Assembly (NCBI RefSeq): GCF_001931485.1
Contig: NZ_MSDV01000018.1
Location: 1-64,000 of the forward strand
Direction: 5' to 3'
DNA: 64,000 bases
From: Burkholderia sp. SRS-W-2-2016
GTDB lineage: Bacteria > Pseudomonadota > Gammaproteobacteria > Burkholderiales > Burkholderiaceae
Shown: in pieces, positions 37,955 through 47,193 of the stretch
Position numbering within the stretch: the stretch's first letter is position 1
How the letters are laid out: every line of letters starts with the position of its first letter
Notes under the pieces: model-generated
Databases searched by the model: none
The model's input: the letters and a program-made list of their open reading frames with translations, nothing else
What the model was told of the DNA's origin: nothing
Program-made: the position numbers and the translations under genes

Positions 37955-38799
37955 GCGTATTCACCGAAGACAAGATCGACTGCCATTGCCACGTATTCGA
38001 CCCGTTGCGCTTTCCGTATCGCGCGGACGCGGTTTACCGTCCCGCGCAACAGGAGATCGGCACCACCGCGCAGTTCGTCAATGTGATGAATGCATACGGT
38101 GTGCGTCACGCGTTGCTGGTGGGGCCGACCAGCGGCTACCGCACCGACAACCGCTGCATGCTCGATGCGCTGCAAAGCTACCCGGCGCGCTTTCGCGGCA
38201 TCGCCGTGGTCGAGATGGACACCGGTCGCGACGAACTGCGTGCGCTGCGCGAGCAGGGCGTCGTCGGCGTCGCGCTCAACGCGGCGATGGAAGGACTCGA
38301 ACCGGTGATGGGTGCGGCGAGTCTCTTCGCCGCGCTCGCGGATCTCGGCATGATCGCGCAGGTTCAGGTCGTGGACGATCAGATGACGACGCTCGGTCCC
38401 TGGCTTGCGCGGCAGCCGGCGACGCTCGTCATCGATCACTGCGGGCGGCCGGACGGCGCGCTTGGTGTCGGGCAGCCCGCTTTCGACGCGCTGCTGCGTC
38501 TGGCGGATCGCGGCAACACGACGGTGAAGCTGTCCGGCTGGCAGAAGTACGCGCGCCTGCCGTATCCGTACGAGGACGCGTGGCCGTACGCGCATGCGTT
38601 GCTGCGCGCGTTCGGGCCGGAGCATTGCGTATGGGGCTCGGACTGGCCGTTTCTGCGCGCGCCCGAACGTCTCGATTACGGGCCGCTGTTGACGCTGTTC
38701 GAACAGATCGTGCCCGATGCGAAAGCGCGGCGGCAGATTATGTGGGACACGCCGCGGCGGCTTTTCGGCTTTGACGAACCGTTGCGGGGCGCAGCGTAG
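37951..38799 (+). CDS. Amidohydrolase-family lactonase-like enzyme (COG3618)
   Basis: A 282-residue metal-dependent amidohydrolase 2 protein: N-terminal DCHCHVFDPLRFPY, VIDHCGRPDG and the C-terminal WGSDWPF motif, as in 2-pyrone-4,6-dicarboxylate lactonase (LigI) and L-fuconolactonase relatives. The ATGA start overlaps the stop of the upstream gene, so it is translationally coupled. It likely opens a lactone or pyrone ring in the same catabolic route. Confidence 0.88.
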   Translation: MSVFTEDKIDCHCHVFDPLRFPYRADAVYRPAQQEIGTTAQFVNVMNAYGVRHALLVGPTSGYRTDNRCMLDALQSYPARFRGIAVVEMDTGRDELRALREQGVVGVALNAAMEGLEPVMGAASLFAALADLGMIAQVQVVDDQMTTLGPWLARQPATLVIDHCGRPDGALGVGQPAFDALLRLADRGNTTVKLSGWQKYARLPYPYEDAWPYAHALLRAFGPEHCVWGSDWPFLRAPERLDYGPLLTLFEQIVPDAKARRQIMWDTPRRLFGFDEPLRGAA

Positions 38800-38927
38800 A
38801 TCGCGGCTATCCGCGCATCCGATTGCCGGACACAATTGCCGGACACGGGCGGCGCGGGCAAGATAGCGTGAACGGCGCACGACGGCGAAGCAGCGGGTCG
38901 GCGCGCCATTTCTTCGAGGACACGCAG

Positions 38928-39803
38928 ATGAATCATTCCGACTACGCACGCGAGGACACCGGCAACCTCGTGCTGCTCGAGCACGTCAACCTGACGATCC
39001 CGGACCAGCGTCCGGCGACCGCGTTCTATGTCAGCGGCCTCGGGCTGACGCGTGATCCGTATCTGATGACCGGCGTGACCAACATGTGGATCAACGTCGG
39101 CCGTTCGCAGATTCATCTGCCGCACGGCGAGCCGCAGCGTCTGCGCGGCCATGTTGGGCTCGTGCTCGGCGAGCGCGCGGCGCTGCTGGAACGGTTGCAT
39201 GCGGTGCGGCCATTGCTCGCGCACAGCAGCTTCGGCTGGCGCGAATGCGCGGATCGCGTGGAAGTGACCTGTCCGTGGGGCAATCGCTACGACTGTCTCG
39301 ATCGCGACACGGGCGCGCCCGGCGCTCCGTGGAGCGGCCTCGATCTCGGCATCGCGTATGTGCAACTCGATGTGCCGGTCGGCAGCGCGGCGTCGATCGC
39401 GGCGTTCTATCGCGAGATGTTCGACGCGAGCGCCGAGGTGCGCGAACGCGATGGTTCGCGGCAGGCGGTGATTGCAATCGGCACGCGCCAGCAACTGATC
39501 TATGCGGAGACGTCCGGTGCGAATTCGCACTACGACGGACATCACATCCAGATTTACGTCGCCGATTTTTCGGGCCCGTATGCACGCCTTGCCGCGCGCG
39601 GACTTACGTATGGAGAAGAGACGCATCAATACCGGTTCGCCGATCTCGTCGATCCGGTGAGCGGCGAGCGCTGTTTCCAACTCGAACATGAAGTGCGCAG
39701 TTTGCGTCACCCGCTGTATGCGAGACCGCTCGTGAATCGCAACCCCGACGTGACGAACCGGAACTATCGGCTCGGTGGCGAAAGCTTTAGCGGGCGGCTG
39801 TGA
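38928..39803 (+). CDS. Glyoxalase-fold (VOC) protein, extradiol-dioxygenase-like
   Basis: A 291-residue two-domain vicinal-oxygen-chelate protein (module 1 about 16-110, module 2 about 125-260). Metal-ligand-like residues: His in LLEHVNLTI, His-His in GHHIQIYVAD, Glu in CFQLEHEV. In the second module the expected first His is replaced (IAYVQLDVP), so the classic 2-His-1-Glu site is not obvious; it may use another ligand set or be a glyoxalase-like isomerase. It ends the cluster, 128 bp after the amidohydrolase. Substrate unknown. Confidence 0.75.
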   Translation: MNHSDYAREDTGNLVLLEHVNLTIPDQRPATAFYVSGLGLTRDPYLMTGVTNMWINVGRSQIHLPHGEPQRLRGHVGLVLGERAALLERLHAVRPLLAHSSFGWRECADRVEVTCPWGNRYDCLDRDTGAPGAPWSGLDLGIAYVQLDVPVGSAASIAAFYREMFDASAEVRERDGSRQAVIAIGTRQQLIYAETSGANSHYDGHHIQIYVADFSGPYARLAARGLTYGEETHQYRFADLVDPVSGERCFQLEHEVRSLRHPLYARPLVNRNPDVTNRNYRLGGESFSGRL

Positions 39804-39906
39804 GCGCGTTTGCTTATGCGACGACGCATCGATCAGCCAGTTGTTGTTTCTCACTCAAGGCCGGATCCGGCCACGAACATTCACCTCTCCGATTGAATTT
39901 CTTTAC

Positions 39907-39928
39907 GCCGGTATTTAACCGGCTTTTG
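39907..39928 (+). terminator. Weak terminator after the catabolic cluster
   Basis: GCCGGT (39907-39912) / ACCGGC (39918-39923) with TTTT next. Short but correctly placed after the glyoxalase-fold gene. Confidence 0.6.
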
Positions 39929-40236
39929 ATTTTCTTTGGCGCTGACACATAAAGACAATATGAAAACGATCAGCGTTGGCGCCTTCTTTTCCCGAATGGG
40001 TGGGCATTAATCGCTCTGAATTACGCGCTGCCGCGCCGCGTACTTGCGTTGCCGCTCGCGCCACGAACGGGGCGCCGGGAGCCCGGCGACCTGCCGTCGA
40101 CTCGCTATCTGGGACGCGCTATCGCTGGCCGCGCATGGCTATAAAGGGTCGAATTCAAACGGGCTGCGTCTATCCGCCCTCCGATCGAAGTTCAGAAAGT
40201 GCGAATCTTTACCGACGCCACATATATGAGAAATAT

Positions 40237-40264
40237 TTGACCTTTTTTGGTAAAAAAGTATGAC
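40237..40264 (+). promoter_or_regulatory. Sigma70-like promoter for the surface hydrolase gene
   Basis: TTGACC (40237-40242) and TATGAC (40259-40264) with 16-bp spacing in AT-rich DNA. It would give a leader of about 345 nt for the gene starting at 40617. Confidence 0.5.
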
Positions 40265-40320
40265 TAGTTCTAGGCCAAGTCATTTCTTCAGGGTACGATT
40301 TACGCCGGTTTGATCATTTT

Positions 40321-40337
40321 CGGGAAAAATTTCCCGG
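40321..40337. promoter_or_regulatory. Palindrome A (CGGGAAAAATTTCCCGG)
   Basis: Near-perfect inverted repeat 57 bp downstream of the predicted -10. Very similar to the second palindrome at 40585, suggesting a common DNA-binding protein. Confidence 0.5.
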
Positions 40338-40584
40338 TAAAGTCGTATCTGGGCTGTAATCGGTAAAAAGGTTTGCGGCGATTTTGACCGCGCACCCGTA
40401 CATGTCGACCCTGTCAATCTGAACCGCCGCGAAGCAGGCCTTCGCGAGCCTCGGTTCAATCGGACACAAGACGTGCGTTCATAGCACTGCAGGACAGTTG
40501 GTTCATCAGGACTGCGATTGATCGCGAGAAGTCCTGCGCCGCTGTCCGTCCGAATCTCAGCAAATTCAAATTCAGTCTTTTTAT

Positions 40585-40599
40585 CGGGAATTTTCCCGG
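40585..40599. promoter_or_regulatory. Palindrome B (CGGGAATTTTCCCGG)
   Basis: Inverted repeat 17 bp ahead of the lipoprotein start codon, sharing CGGGAA...TTTCCCGG-type arms with the palindrome at 40321. May act as an operator or form an RNA hairpin over the ribosome-binding region. Confidence 0.5.
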
Positions 40600-40616
40600 C
40601 ATTGGATTTACTCTTC

Positions 40617-42191
40617 ATGGTAAAACGACGTCAATTTATTGGCTGCCTGACGGCACTCGGCGCAAGCGCTCTTTTGACCGCGTGTGGCGGTGGCGGCAGC
40701 GGCGGTGGCTCGGAAGACAGCGGCAGCGCTAATTCCGCTTCTTCCGGCGCGACGAATAAGACCACCGCGAAATCCGCATCCGCGAACAATACGTCGATCC
40801 CGCCGGCTTCGTCGCTTACCGACGGCAACGGCGACGTGTGGACGCTCTCCGGCGGTTCGGTCTACAAGAACGGCCAGAAAGCCGACAACACCTACAACGT
40901 GTCGCTGGTCCTGTTCTACGGCAACACGATCTATCACGAGGGCACCGGCGGTCAGTTCTACGGATGGACCGGCTCGGGCTGGGTGTCGTGCAACGATCCG
41001 CGTCTGGGCGGCACGTCGGCCGACGGCACCTCGTTGCCCACCGCGTCGTACATCATCGACAAGTCGGCCGCGATCTGGACGCTGGTGAACGGCGTCATCT
41101 ACCGCAACGGCGCGACGGTCGGCAACACCTACAACGTGACGCTGGTGCTGTGGTACGGCGGCAAGATCTATCACTGCGGGACCGGCGGCCAGTTCTACGT
41201 CAACGCGGACGTCGCCGCGCAATGGCTGCCCTGTAACGATCCGCGTACCGCGATCGCGGCGCCGGCCGGCATGTTCTACGGAATGAACGGCCACTTCGAC
41301 TACACGTACACGCCGAGCCAGCTGGTGTCGATTCTGCAGGCGATGGGCTGTACCAGCTATCGCGTCGGCTGCACCGCCGAACAGATCCAGCTCGATGCGG
41401 TGAGCAAGATCGCGCAGGCGTTCCAGTCGGCCGGCATGACCCTGGTGGTACTGATCAATCAGGGCGTCTACGACAGCAACGGCAACGTGTGGAGCAGCGA
41501 ATCGACCGCGTACAGCCAGGCTTACTCGGTCGCGCAAACGATTGCCAACACGCTGAAACCGTATGGCGTGACGATTTACGAATGCGGCAACGAGTTGACG
41601 CGCCAGAACGCCACCGTGAACAACTTCACCTACGCGGGCACCAAGGCGTCGGACTTCAACAACACGAACTGGCCGGCGATGCGCGGCGTGATGCGCGGGA
41701 TGATCGACGGCGTGAAGTCGGTCCAGTCGAACGCGAAGTGCGGGATCAACTTCTGCGTGAACGACGTCGGTGCGTCGGACGCGCTGTGGGACGGCATGCA
41801 GCCCGACGGCAGCGGCGGTTATCCGAAAGTGCGTTGGGACATCACCACGTGGCACAACTACGAGGTGTACGGCGATCTGCTGTCGCTCGGCGTGGACGGC
41901 GCGGGTCCGGGCTTCGATCTGCCGACCTATTGCAAGGCGCGCTATGGCGTACCGTTCATCGTCACCGAATGGAACACCGGACCGGAGCAGACGCAAGCCT
42001 ATCGCGGCAGCTACATCACGTCGAAGCTCGGCGACTACTATCAGGCCCGTAAGTCCCACAACATCCAGGCCGTCATGTATTACGTGCTCGATAGCGGCAA
42101 CGACACGTACGGGATCATGCTCAACGGCACGCCGATGAATCCGCCGTACAGCGCGTTCACGAGCTTTACGTCGAGCCATCCGGACAACTGA
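40617..42191 (+). CDS. Predicted Tat lipoprotein with glycoside-hydrolase-like domain and twin repeats
   Basis: A 524-residue protein. Residues 3-9 are KRRQFIG, a twin-arginine-like motif, and the signal ends at a lipobox LTAC (Cys23), followed by a Gly/Ser linker. Two homologous repeats (about 69-131 and 148-210; shared DNTYNVSLVLFYG / GNTYNVTLVLWYG and GTGGQFY) come next. Residues about 220-520 look like a TIM-barrel glycoside hydrolase: Asn-Glu326 in YECGNEL and Glu451 in VTEWNTG are good acid/base and nucleophile candidates, and H413 is in a WHNY motif. I cannot assign a GH family. The start is the only ATG with a credible signal. Confidence 0.7.
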   Translation: MVKRRQFIGCLTALGASALLTACGGGGSGGGSEDSGSANSASSGATNKTTAKSASANNTSIPPASSLTDGNGDVWTLSGGSVYKNGQKADNTYNVSLVLFYGNTIYHEGTGGQFYGWTGSGWVSCNDPRLGGTSADGTSLPTASYIIDKSAAIWTLVNGVIYRNGATVGNTYNVTLVLWYGGKIYHCGTGGQFYVNADVAAQWLPCNDPRTAIAAPAGMFYGMNGHFDYTYTPSQLVSILQAMGCTSYRVGCTAEQIQLDAVSKIAQAFQSAGMTLVVLINQGVYDSNGNVWSSESTAYSQAYSVAQTIANTLKPYGVTIYECGNELTRQNATVNNFTYAGTKASDFNNTNWPAMRGVMRGMIDGVKSVQSNAKCGINFCVNDVGASDALWDGMQPDGSGGYPKVRWDITTWHNYEVYGDLLSLGVDGAGPGFDLPTYCKARYGVPFIVTEWNTGPEQTQAYRGSYITSKLGDYYQARKSHNIQAVMYYVLDSGNDTYGIMLNGTPMNPPYSAFTSFTSSHPDN

Positions 42192-42335
42192 TGCGCAAAC
42201 GTTAGCGCGTTCATTGCTGTCCGGTGTGAGCGGATAGCAACGCAAGTGCGCAAAACAGCGGCGCCCGTCACTCTCGCGGATCATTCCGGGGCGCACGGGC
42301 GGTACGCCAATCACACGCTTGCGAACCAGTGCGCG

Positions 42336-43523
42336 TCATTCCGCGCGCTCCTGGCGTCGCGCGGCGAGCGCGGTGGCCGACCCGGCGACCGCGCGCACGC
42401 GCGTCAGCGCGGCGCGTGGCCAACGGCGCGCACACCATGCCGCGAGACCCCACCACGAATTGACGCTTTGCGTGGTACAGCAATCGCCGCGGTTGCCGCG
42501 CGACCAGTAAGGCTTGTACGCTTCGGCGCCGACGCCGAGTTCGAACGGCAGCTGATTGTCGAATGCCCATTTCGCGATCGCCTCGAACGCGAGCACCCCG
42601 GGCGACCATTTTGCGAAGGCCGGATCGAAGCTGGCGATAATGCCGGTCACACCGCGCGAATCGGCGCAGATCAGATCGATCGCAACCGGTGTGCCGTCGA
42701 CGCCGACGACGAATGCCAGCGGTCTTACCGCAGTACTTTCCGCACTGACCCACGCGGCGAGAAAGTTTCGATAATGGCGCGATTCGAGCCAGTGTCCGTG
42801 TTTACCGACACGCGCGTCCAAGCCGCGCTTCCAGTCGTGCTTCCAGCCGCGCTTCCAGTCGAGCAGCGTGTCGATCAACGCAACGAAGCGCGCCGGATCG
42901 GCGGAGTCGACGACATCGACCCGTACCGTGCCCACTGTCGCGAGGCGCCGGCCGAGCTTGCCGAGCCTGCCGGGCTTGTTGCCCTTTAGCGTGCCGAGCG
43001 AATCGCAAAAGCTTTGCCAGTCATAACGTCTGGATTCCTCATCGAGTTTCGCGACGTAGTGCGGCGCCTGTTCCTTCACCACGAAGCGACGCTGGTTCTG
43101 CGTGAGCCGGTACAGAGGCGTCGAGTCGCGCACATTGGGCATCGTGATGAAATCCGCGCGACAGCGCGTGCGCATTACCTGCCACGTGTCGGCGACGCGC
43201 GCGAGTGTCGCCGCGTCGTCGTCGACCAGCATGCTGGTGAAATCGGCCGACTCCGAGCCCAGCGGCATCAGATAAGTCCATAGCGCGCGTCGATGACTGA
43301 CCAGCGGAAAGATCAGCACGACATGGCCGAGCTCGCGCCGCACGACGATCCGCAGTTTCTTGCCAAGCGGTTTGGCGATCTGCTCCCACGCTTGCCAGCA
43401 GGTGCCGAACGACTGGTAGTACCGGCCGCGCGCGCGGCTCCACAGCGCATCCCATTCGGGTTGAAGCGCGTGAAAATCCGCTTCATTGCAGACGATCTCG
43501 TAAGCCACGCTGGTGTCGTTCAT
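42336..43523 (-). CDS. GNAT-family acyltransferase (CelD/BcsL-like)
   Basis: A 395-residue protein with a C-terminal acetyltransferase-6 domain: the fold regions GHVVLIFPL...WTYLMPLGSESADFT and RPLAFVVGVDGTPVAIDLI...FDPAFAKWSPGVLAFEAIAKWAF are typical of the CelD/FemAB-like GNAT proteins linked to polysaccharide modification. ATG 43523 follows GGGAGA. Convergent with the hydrolase-like lipoprotein; both may act on an exported glycan, but this is inference. The C-terminal 50 residues are Arg/Ala-rich. Confidence 0.78.
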   Translation of the reverse strand: MNDTSVAYEIVCNEADFHALQPEWDALWSRARGRYYQSFGTCWQAWEQIAKPLGKKLRIVVRRELGHVVLIFPLVSHRRALWTYLMPLGSESADFTSMLVDDDAATLARVADTWQVMRTRCRADFITMPNVRDSTPLYRLTQNQRRFVVKEQAPHYVAKLDEESRRYDWQSFCDSLGTLKGNKPGRLGKLGRRLATVGTVRVDVVDSADPARFVALIDTLLDWKRGWKHDWKRGLDARVGKHGHWLESRHYRNFLAAWVSAESTAVRPLAFVVGVDGTPVAIDLICADSRGVTGIIASFDPAFAKWSPGVLAFEAIAKWAFDNQLPFELGVGAEAYKPYWSRGNRGDCCTTQSVNSWWGLAAWCARRWPRAALTRVRAVAGSATALAARRQERAE

Positions 43524-43832
43524 TTTTATTCTCCCGTCTGCGACGGTTATTGTTGTTGGCAGCCACGATTGAACAACTGGCGGCGGGCGCGCGCGGTGTA
43601 CTCCCGGAGCACGGGCAAGCAGCGAGAAACGGGGGGGCGAGCCTGAACGTCGAGCATGCCCGATCCGGGCGCGCGGTGTGTGCGACGGCACACGATCGAT
43701 CGCGGATTTAAGGCGCCCGCATAGAGCGGACGCGGGCGAGCGATGCGATCCGGCCTTCAGCACGTCTACCGATCTTGCTCTAAACTAGCGCGCCGAACTC
43801 ACGCCGCCCGCCACGTAACGAGCAAGTCACCG
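43524..43832. other. Divergent intergenic region, 309 bp
   Basis: Lies between the divergent GNAT and MFS genes. Contains CACACGATCGATCGCGGA and other short palindromic words but no gene or clear promoter I can defend. Confidence 0.35.
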
Positions 43833-45089
43833 ATGCCCGCACCCGCCGATTCCACCGATTCGTCCACTTTCAGTCTGCCCAAACACCCGCCGTTCCAGCG
43901 TTTCTGGTGCACCCGCATCCTGTCGTCGCTGTCGTTCCAGATGCTCGCGGTCGCGATGGGCTGGCATGTCTACGCGCTCACGCACAGCGCGTTCGCACTC
44001 GGCCTCGTCGGCCTCGCGCAGTTTCTGCCGATGTTCCTGCTGACGCTGGTCGTCGGTCACGTCGCCGATCGTTACGATCGCCGCCGCATCGCCGCGATCT
44101 GTCAGAGTCTTGAAAGCATTGCCGCGCTGCTGTTCGCGATCGGTACCTTCGGCGGCTGGCTCAGCGCGCCGGTGATCTATGTGCTGGCCGCTTGCGTCGG
44201 CGCATCGCGCGCGTTCGAGTCGCCGGCGGTGTCGTCGCTGTTGCCGGCGGTGGTGCCGCGCGGCGAGTTGCCGAAGGCGACCGCGTGGGCCACCTCCGCG
44301 AATCAGACCGCGCAGATCGCCGGGCCCGCGCTCGGCGGTTTGTTGTACGGGATCGGGCCGGGCGCCGCGTATCTCGCATGCATGGTGTCGTTCGCGGCCG
44401 CGGCGGTGTCGGTATGGAGCATTCCGCTGCAACTGAAACCCGCGAGCCGCGCACCGGTCACGCTCGAATCGATCTTCTCGGGCATCGCGTTCATTCGTCG
44501 CGAACCGGTGATTCTCGGCGCGCTATCGCTCGATCTGTTCGCTGTGCTGTTCGGCGGCGCGACCGCGCTGCTGCCGATCTTCGCGCGCGACGTGCTGCAC
44601 GCGGGCCCGATCGGCCTCGGGCTGCTGCGCTCGGGCACCGCGATCGGCGCGCTCGCGGGCACCATCTGGCTCGCCCATTTCCCGCTGCGCAAGCGGCCCG
44701 GCGCGGCGATGTTCGGCGGCGTGATCGCGTTCGGCATCGCGACGATCGTGTTCGGGCTGTCGCATCAGTTCATCGTGTCGCTGATCGCGCTGATGGTGCT
44801 CGGCGCGTCGGACACGATCAGCGTGGTGGTGCGCCTGTCGCTGGTGCAGCTGCGCACGCCGGACGATATGCTCGGCCGCGTCAACGCGGTCAATTCGCTG
44901 TTCATTGGCACATCGAATCAATTGGGCGAGTTCGAATCGGGGATTACCGCCGGGTGGTGGGGCGCACGGCCGGCGGTGCTGGTCGGCGGCATCGCGACGG
45001 TGGCGGTCGCGCTGCTGTGGATGCGGCTCTTTCCGGAGCTGCGCAATACCCGCAAGCTCGAACGCGAAGAGGAACTGGCGAGCGCCTGA
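43833..45089 (+). CDS. MFS efflux transporter (EntS-like)
   Basis: A 418-residue MFS protein; the N-terminal PFQRFWCTRILSSLSFQMLAVAMGWHVYALT and GHVADRYDRRR match the MFS_3/EntS branch of siderophore and drug exporters. Charged loop SIPLQLKPASRAP in the middle. ATG 43833 begins at the family start. Iron context elsewhere in the window is suggestive but no siderophore synthesis genes are near, so the exported compound is unknown. Confidence 0.85.
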   Translation: MPAPADSTDSSTFSLPKHPPFQRFWCTRILSSLSFQMLAVAMGWHVYALTHSAFALGLVGLAQFLPMFLLTLVVGHVADRYDRRRIAAICQSLESIAALLFAIGTFGGWLSAPVIYVLAACVGASRAFESPAVSSLLPAVVPRGELPKATAWATSANQTAQIAGPALGGLLYGIGPGAAYLACMVSFAAAAVSVWSIPLQLKPASRAPVTLESIFSGIAFIRREPVILGALSLDLFAVLFGGATALLPIFARDVLHAGPIGLGLLRSGTAIGALAGTIWLAHFPLRKRPGAAMFGGVIAFGIATIVFGLSHQFIVSLIALMVLGASDTISVVVRLSLVQLRTPDDMLGRVNAVNSLFIGTSNQLGEFESGITAGWWGARPAVLVGGIATVAVALLWMRLFPELRNTRKLEREEELASA

Positions 45090-45125
45090 CAGCGCTCGCC
45101 GACGCGCGTGCCGCTCAGGTGCCGC

Positions 45126-46043
45126 TCAGGTACCGGCCTGCACCTGAGCCGGGCGCCACGCGCTCCAACGTACGGTCGCGAGCACCGATGCCGCGACGAT
45201 CAACCCGCCCCCGACCCACGCGGTCAACGAAATTCGCTCCCCTAACCAAAGACACGCGAACAGCGCGCCGAACGCCGGCTCGCTGCCCATCAGCAGCGAT
45301 ACGCGCGTCGGGCTGCTGCGCTTGATCGCGAAGTTCTGCGCGAAGAACGCGAACAGCGTGCAGGCGATCACCAGATACGCGACGTAGCCCCAGAAGGCCG
45401 GATGCGCATGCCACGACGGCAGCGCGGGCCACTGCGGCGACGCGAACAGCAAAGCGGCGGCCGTGCTGCCCGCAGCGACCACGCCGGACTGCACCGCGGT
45501 CACCGTCAACGGCGGCAACGCCGGATCGCGCATCACATGCTTGGTCACGCAGACCGTCAGCGCGCGCAGCAGCGCGGCGAGCAGAATCAGCGCATCGCCG
45601 GGATTCAGGCTCAGCGTGCCGGCGCCGGCCAGCAACCATGCTCCGCCGAGCGACAACAGCACCGCGAGCCATTCGACGCGGCTCGGCACGCGCCGCAACA
45701 CCCCCCATTCGACCAGCGGCGTCAGCACCACGCAGACGCTGATCAGAAACGCCGCGTTGGCCGCGCGGGTCATCAGGATCCCAAAGGTTTCGCACAGGAA
45801 CACCGCGAGCAGCAGCAGACCGACGCCCATCACGCCGCGCAGCGTGCGTGCATTCGTGGTGCGCAGCGCGCGCAGTGACGGCGTCAGAAGCGCGAACGTG
45901 ATGCCGAAGCGCAGCGCGAGCAGACCGAGCACCGGATAGAACGCCAGCGCGCTTTTGACGACGCCGTACGAGGTGCCCCACACGGCGGCCACCGCAAGCA
46001 GCATCAGATCGGACAGCATTAACAGACGGTCGGGTTTCGACAT
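45126..46043 (-). CDS. EamA/DMT-family transporter
   Basis: A 305-residue ten-helix EamA protein. First repeat begins LMLSDLMLLAVAAVWGTSYGVVKSALAF, second near residues 155-290 with GSEPAFGALFACLWLGERIS (the GSEP-like motif of the second EamA domain). Divergent from the LysR gene at 46195, which may regulate it. Substrate unknown. Confidence 0.87.
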   Translation of the reverse strand: MSKPDRLLMLSDLMLLAVAAVWGTSYGVVKSALAFYPVLGLLALRFGITFALLTPSLRALRTTNARTLRGVMGVGLLLLAVFLCETFGILMTRAANAAFLISVCVVLTPLVEWGVLRRVPSRVEWLAVLLSLGGAWLLAGAGTLSLNPGDALILLAALLRALTVCVTKHVMRDPALPPLTVTAVQSGVVAAGSTAAALLFASPQWPALPSWHAHPAFWGYVAYLVIACTLFAFFAQNFAIKRSSPTRVSLLMGSEPAFGALFACLWLGERISLTAWVGGGLIVAASVLATVRWSAWRPAQVQAGT

Positions 46044-46194
46044 GGCGGGGCCTTGGAGACGTAGCGGGAGACACGGAACGGCTATTGTCGGGTTTTGCGT
46101 CGAGGAAGATAATCGGGTTGCTGTGCACAGCTTTTATGTCGCGAATGCACAAATCGATTCCGCCGTGTTTTGTCTTTCCCGCGAGGCCGCCCCG

Positions 46195-47193
46195 ATGACC
46201 CCGACCGAACTGTTTGCGCTGTTGCCCGACATGGCCGTGTTTGCGCGCGTCGTCGAGGCCGGCAATTTTTCGCTGGCGGCGCGTCAGCTCGGCAGTACGC
46301 CGTCCACCGTCAGCCGCCAGATCAAGCGGCTCGAGGACGCGCTCGCGACGCGTCTGCTCGAACGCTCGACGCGCACGGTGCGCGTGACCGAGTCCGGTGC
46401 GCAGGTCGCGCTGTTGTGCCGCGACATGGTGAGCGCCGCGTCGGCCGCCGTCGATGCCGCCGGCCAACTGGCCGGCAAGCCGCAAGGCAAGGTCAGCGTC
46501 AGTGCACCGACGCAGTTCGCGCGCACCGTGCTGCATCCGCTAATGCCCGGTTTTCTGCGCGCGTACGACGCGGTCGATCTGCAGATCCTGTTTACCGACC
46601 ACGACGTCGATCCGCTCGCCGCCGATGTCGATCTGGTGATCCGCCTGACCGAACATCCGCCGCCGGGATTGGCGGGGCGGCGGCTCGGCGCGGTGCGCTG
46701 GCTTCTGGCGGCGTCGCCCGGCTATCTGCTCACGCACGCGATGCCGGCGGAGCCGCGCGATCTGCGCGGGCACGCGTGCATCTACCTCGGCGAAAGCGCG
46801 GACGACAACCGCTGGCGCTTTCGGCGCGGCGGCGAAACGCAGAGCGTCGAGGTGCACGGGCGCTATGTCGCCAATCATGCGGGCGCGCGGCTCGAAGCGG
46901 CGCAGCAGCACTTCGGCATCGCCTGCGTGCCCGAGTTCGCGGCGGCCGCCGCGCTGGCGAGCGGCGAGCTGGTCGAAGTGCTGCCGGACTGGCAACTCGA
47001 TATGCGCGCATATGTGGGCTCGGTGTGGCTGCTGTATCCGCCGAACCGTTTTTTGCCGCCGAAGGTCAGGGTATTGATCGACTATCTCGCGCAGCATGTG
47101 GGCGCGGCGCTGGATGCGCACGTAAAATCGCTCACCCCCAACACGACGCGTGTCGCGGCGACCCGGCCGCGACGGACAGGAGAACCTTCATGA
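46195..47193 (+). CDS. LysR-family regulator upstream of asparaginase
   Basis: A 332-residue LysR protein with wHTH at residues about 10-70 (FARVVEAGNFSLAARQLGSTPSTVSRQIKRLEDAL). Its stop codon overlaps the asparaginase start by 4 bp (ATGA), so the two are co-transcribed and coupled. It is also divergent from the EamA exporter, so it may control both. ATG 46195 is chosen. Confidence 0.9.
   Translation: MTPTELFALLPDMAVFARVVEAGNFSLAARQLGSTPSTVSRQIKRLEDALATRLLERSTRTVRVTESGAQVALLCRDMVSAASAAVDAAGQLAGKPQGKVSVSAPTQFARTVLHPLMPGFLRAYDAVDLQILFTDHDVDPLAADVDLVIRLTEHPPPGLAGRRLGAVRWLLAASPGYLLTHAMPAEPRDLRGHACIYLGESADDNRWRFRRGGETQSVEVHGRYVANHAGARLEAAQQHFGIACVPEFAAAAALASGELVEVLPDWQLDMRAYVGSVWLLYPPNRFLPPKVRVLIDYLAQHVGAALDAHVKSLTPNTTRVAATRPRRTGEPS

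Larger units (their letters stand above)
39804..40616. other. Long low-GC regulatory region before the hydrolase-like lipoprotein
   Basis: About 810 bp with no gene I can support. It has a weak terminator for the upstream operon (GCCGGT/ACCGGC then TTTT, 39907-39927), an AT-rich promoter region, and repeated GGTAAA words (40249, 40336, 40364). The distribution suggests a heavily regulated long leader. Confidence 0.5.
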
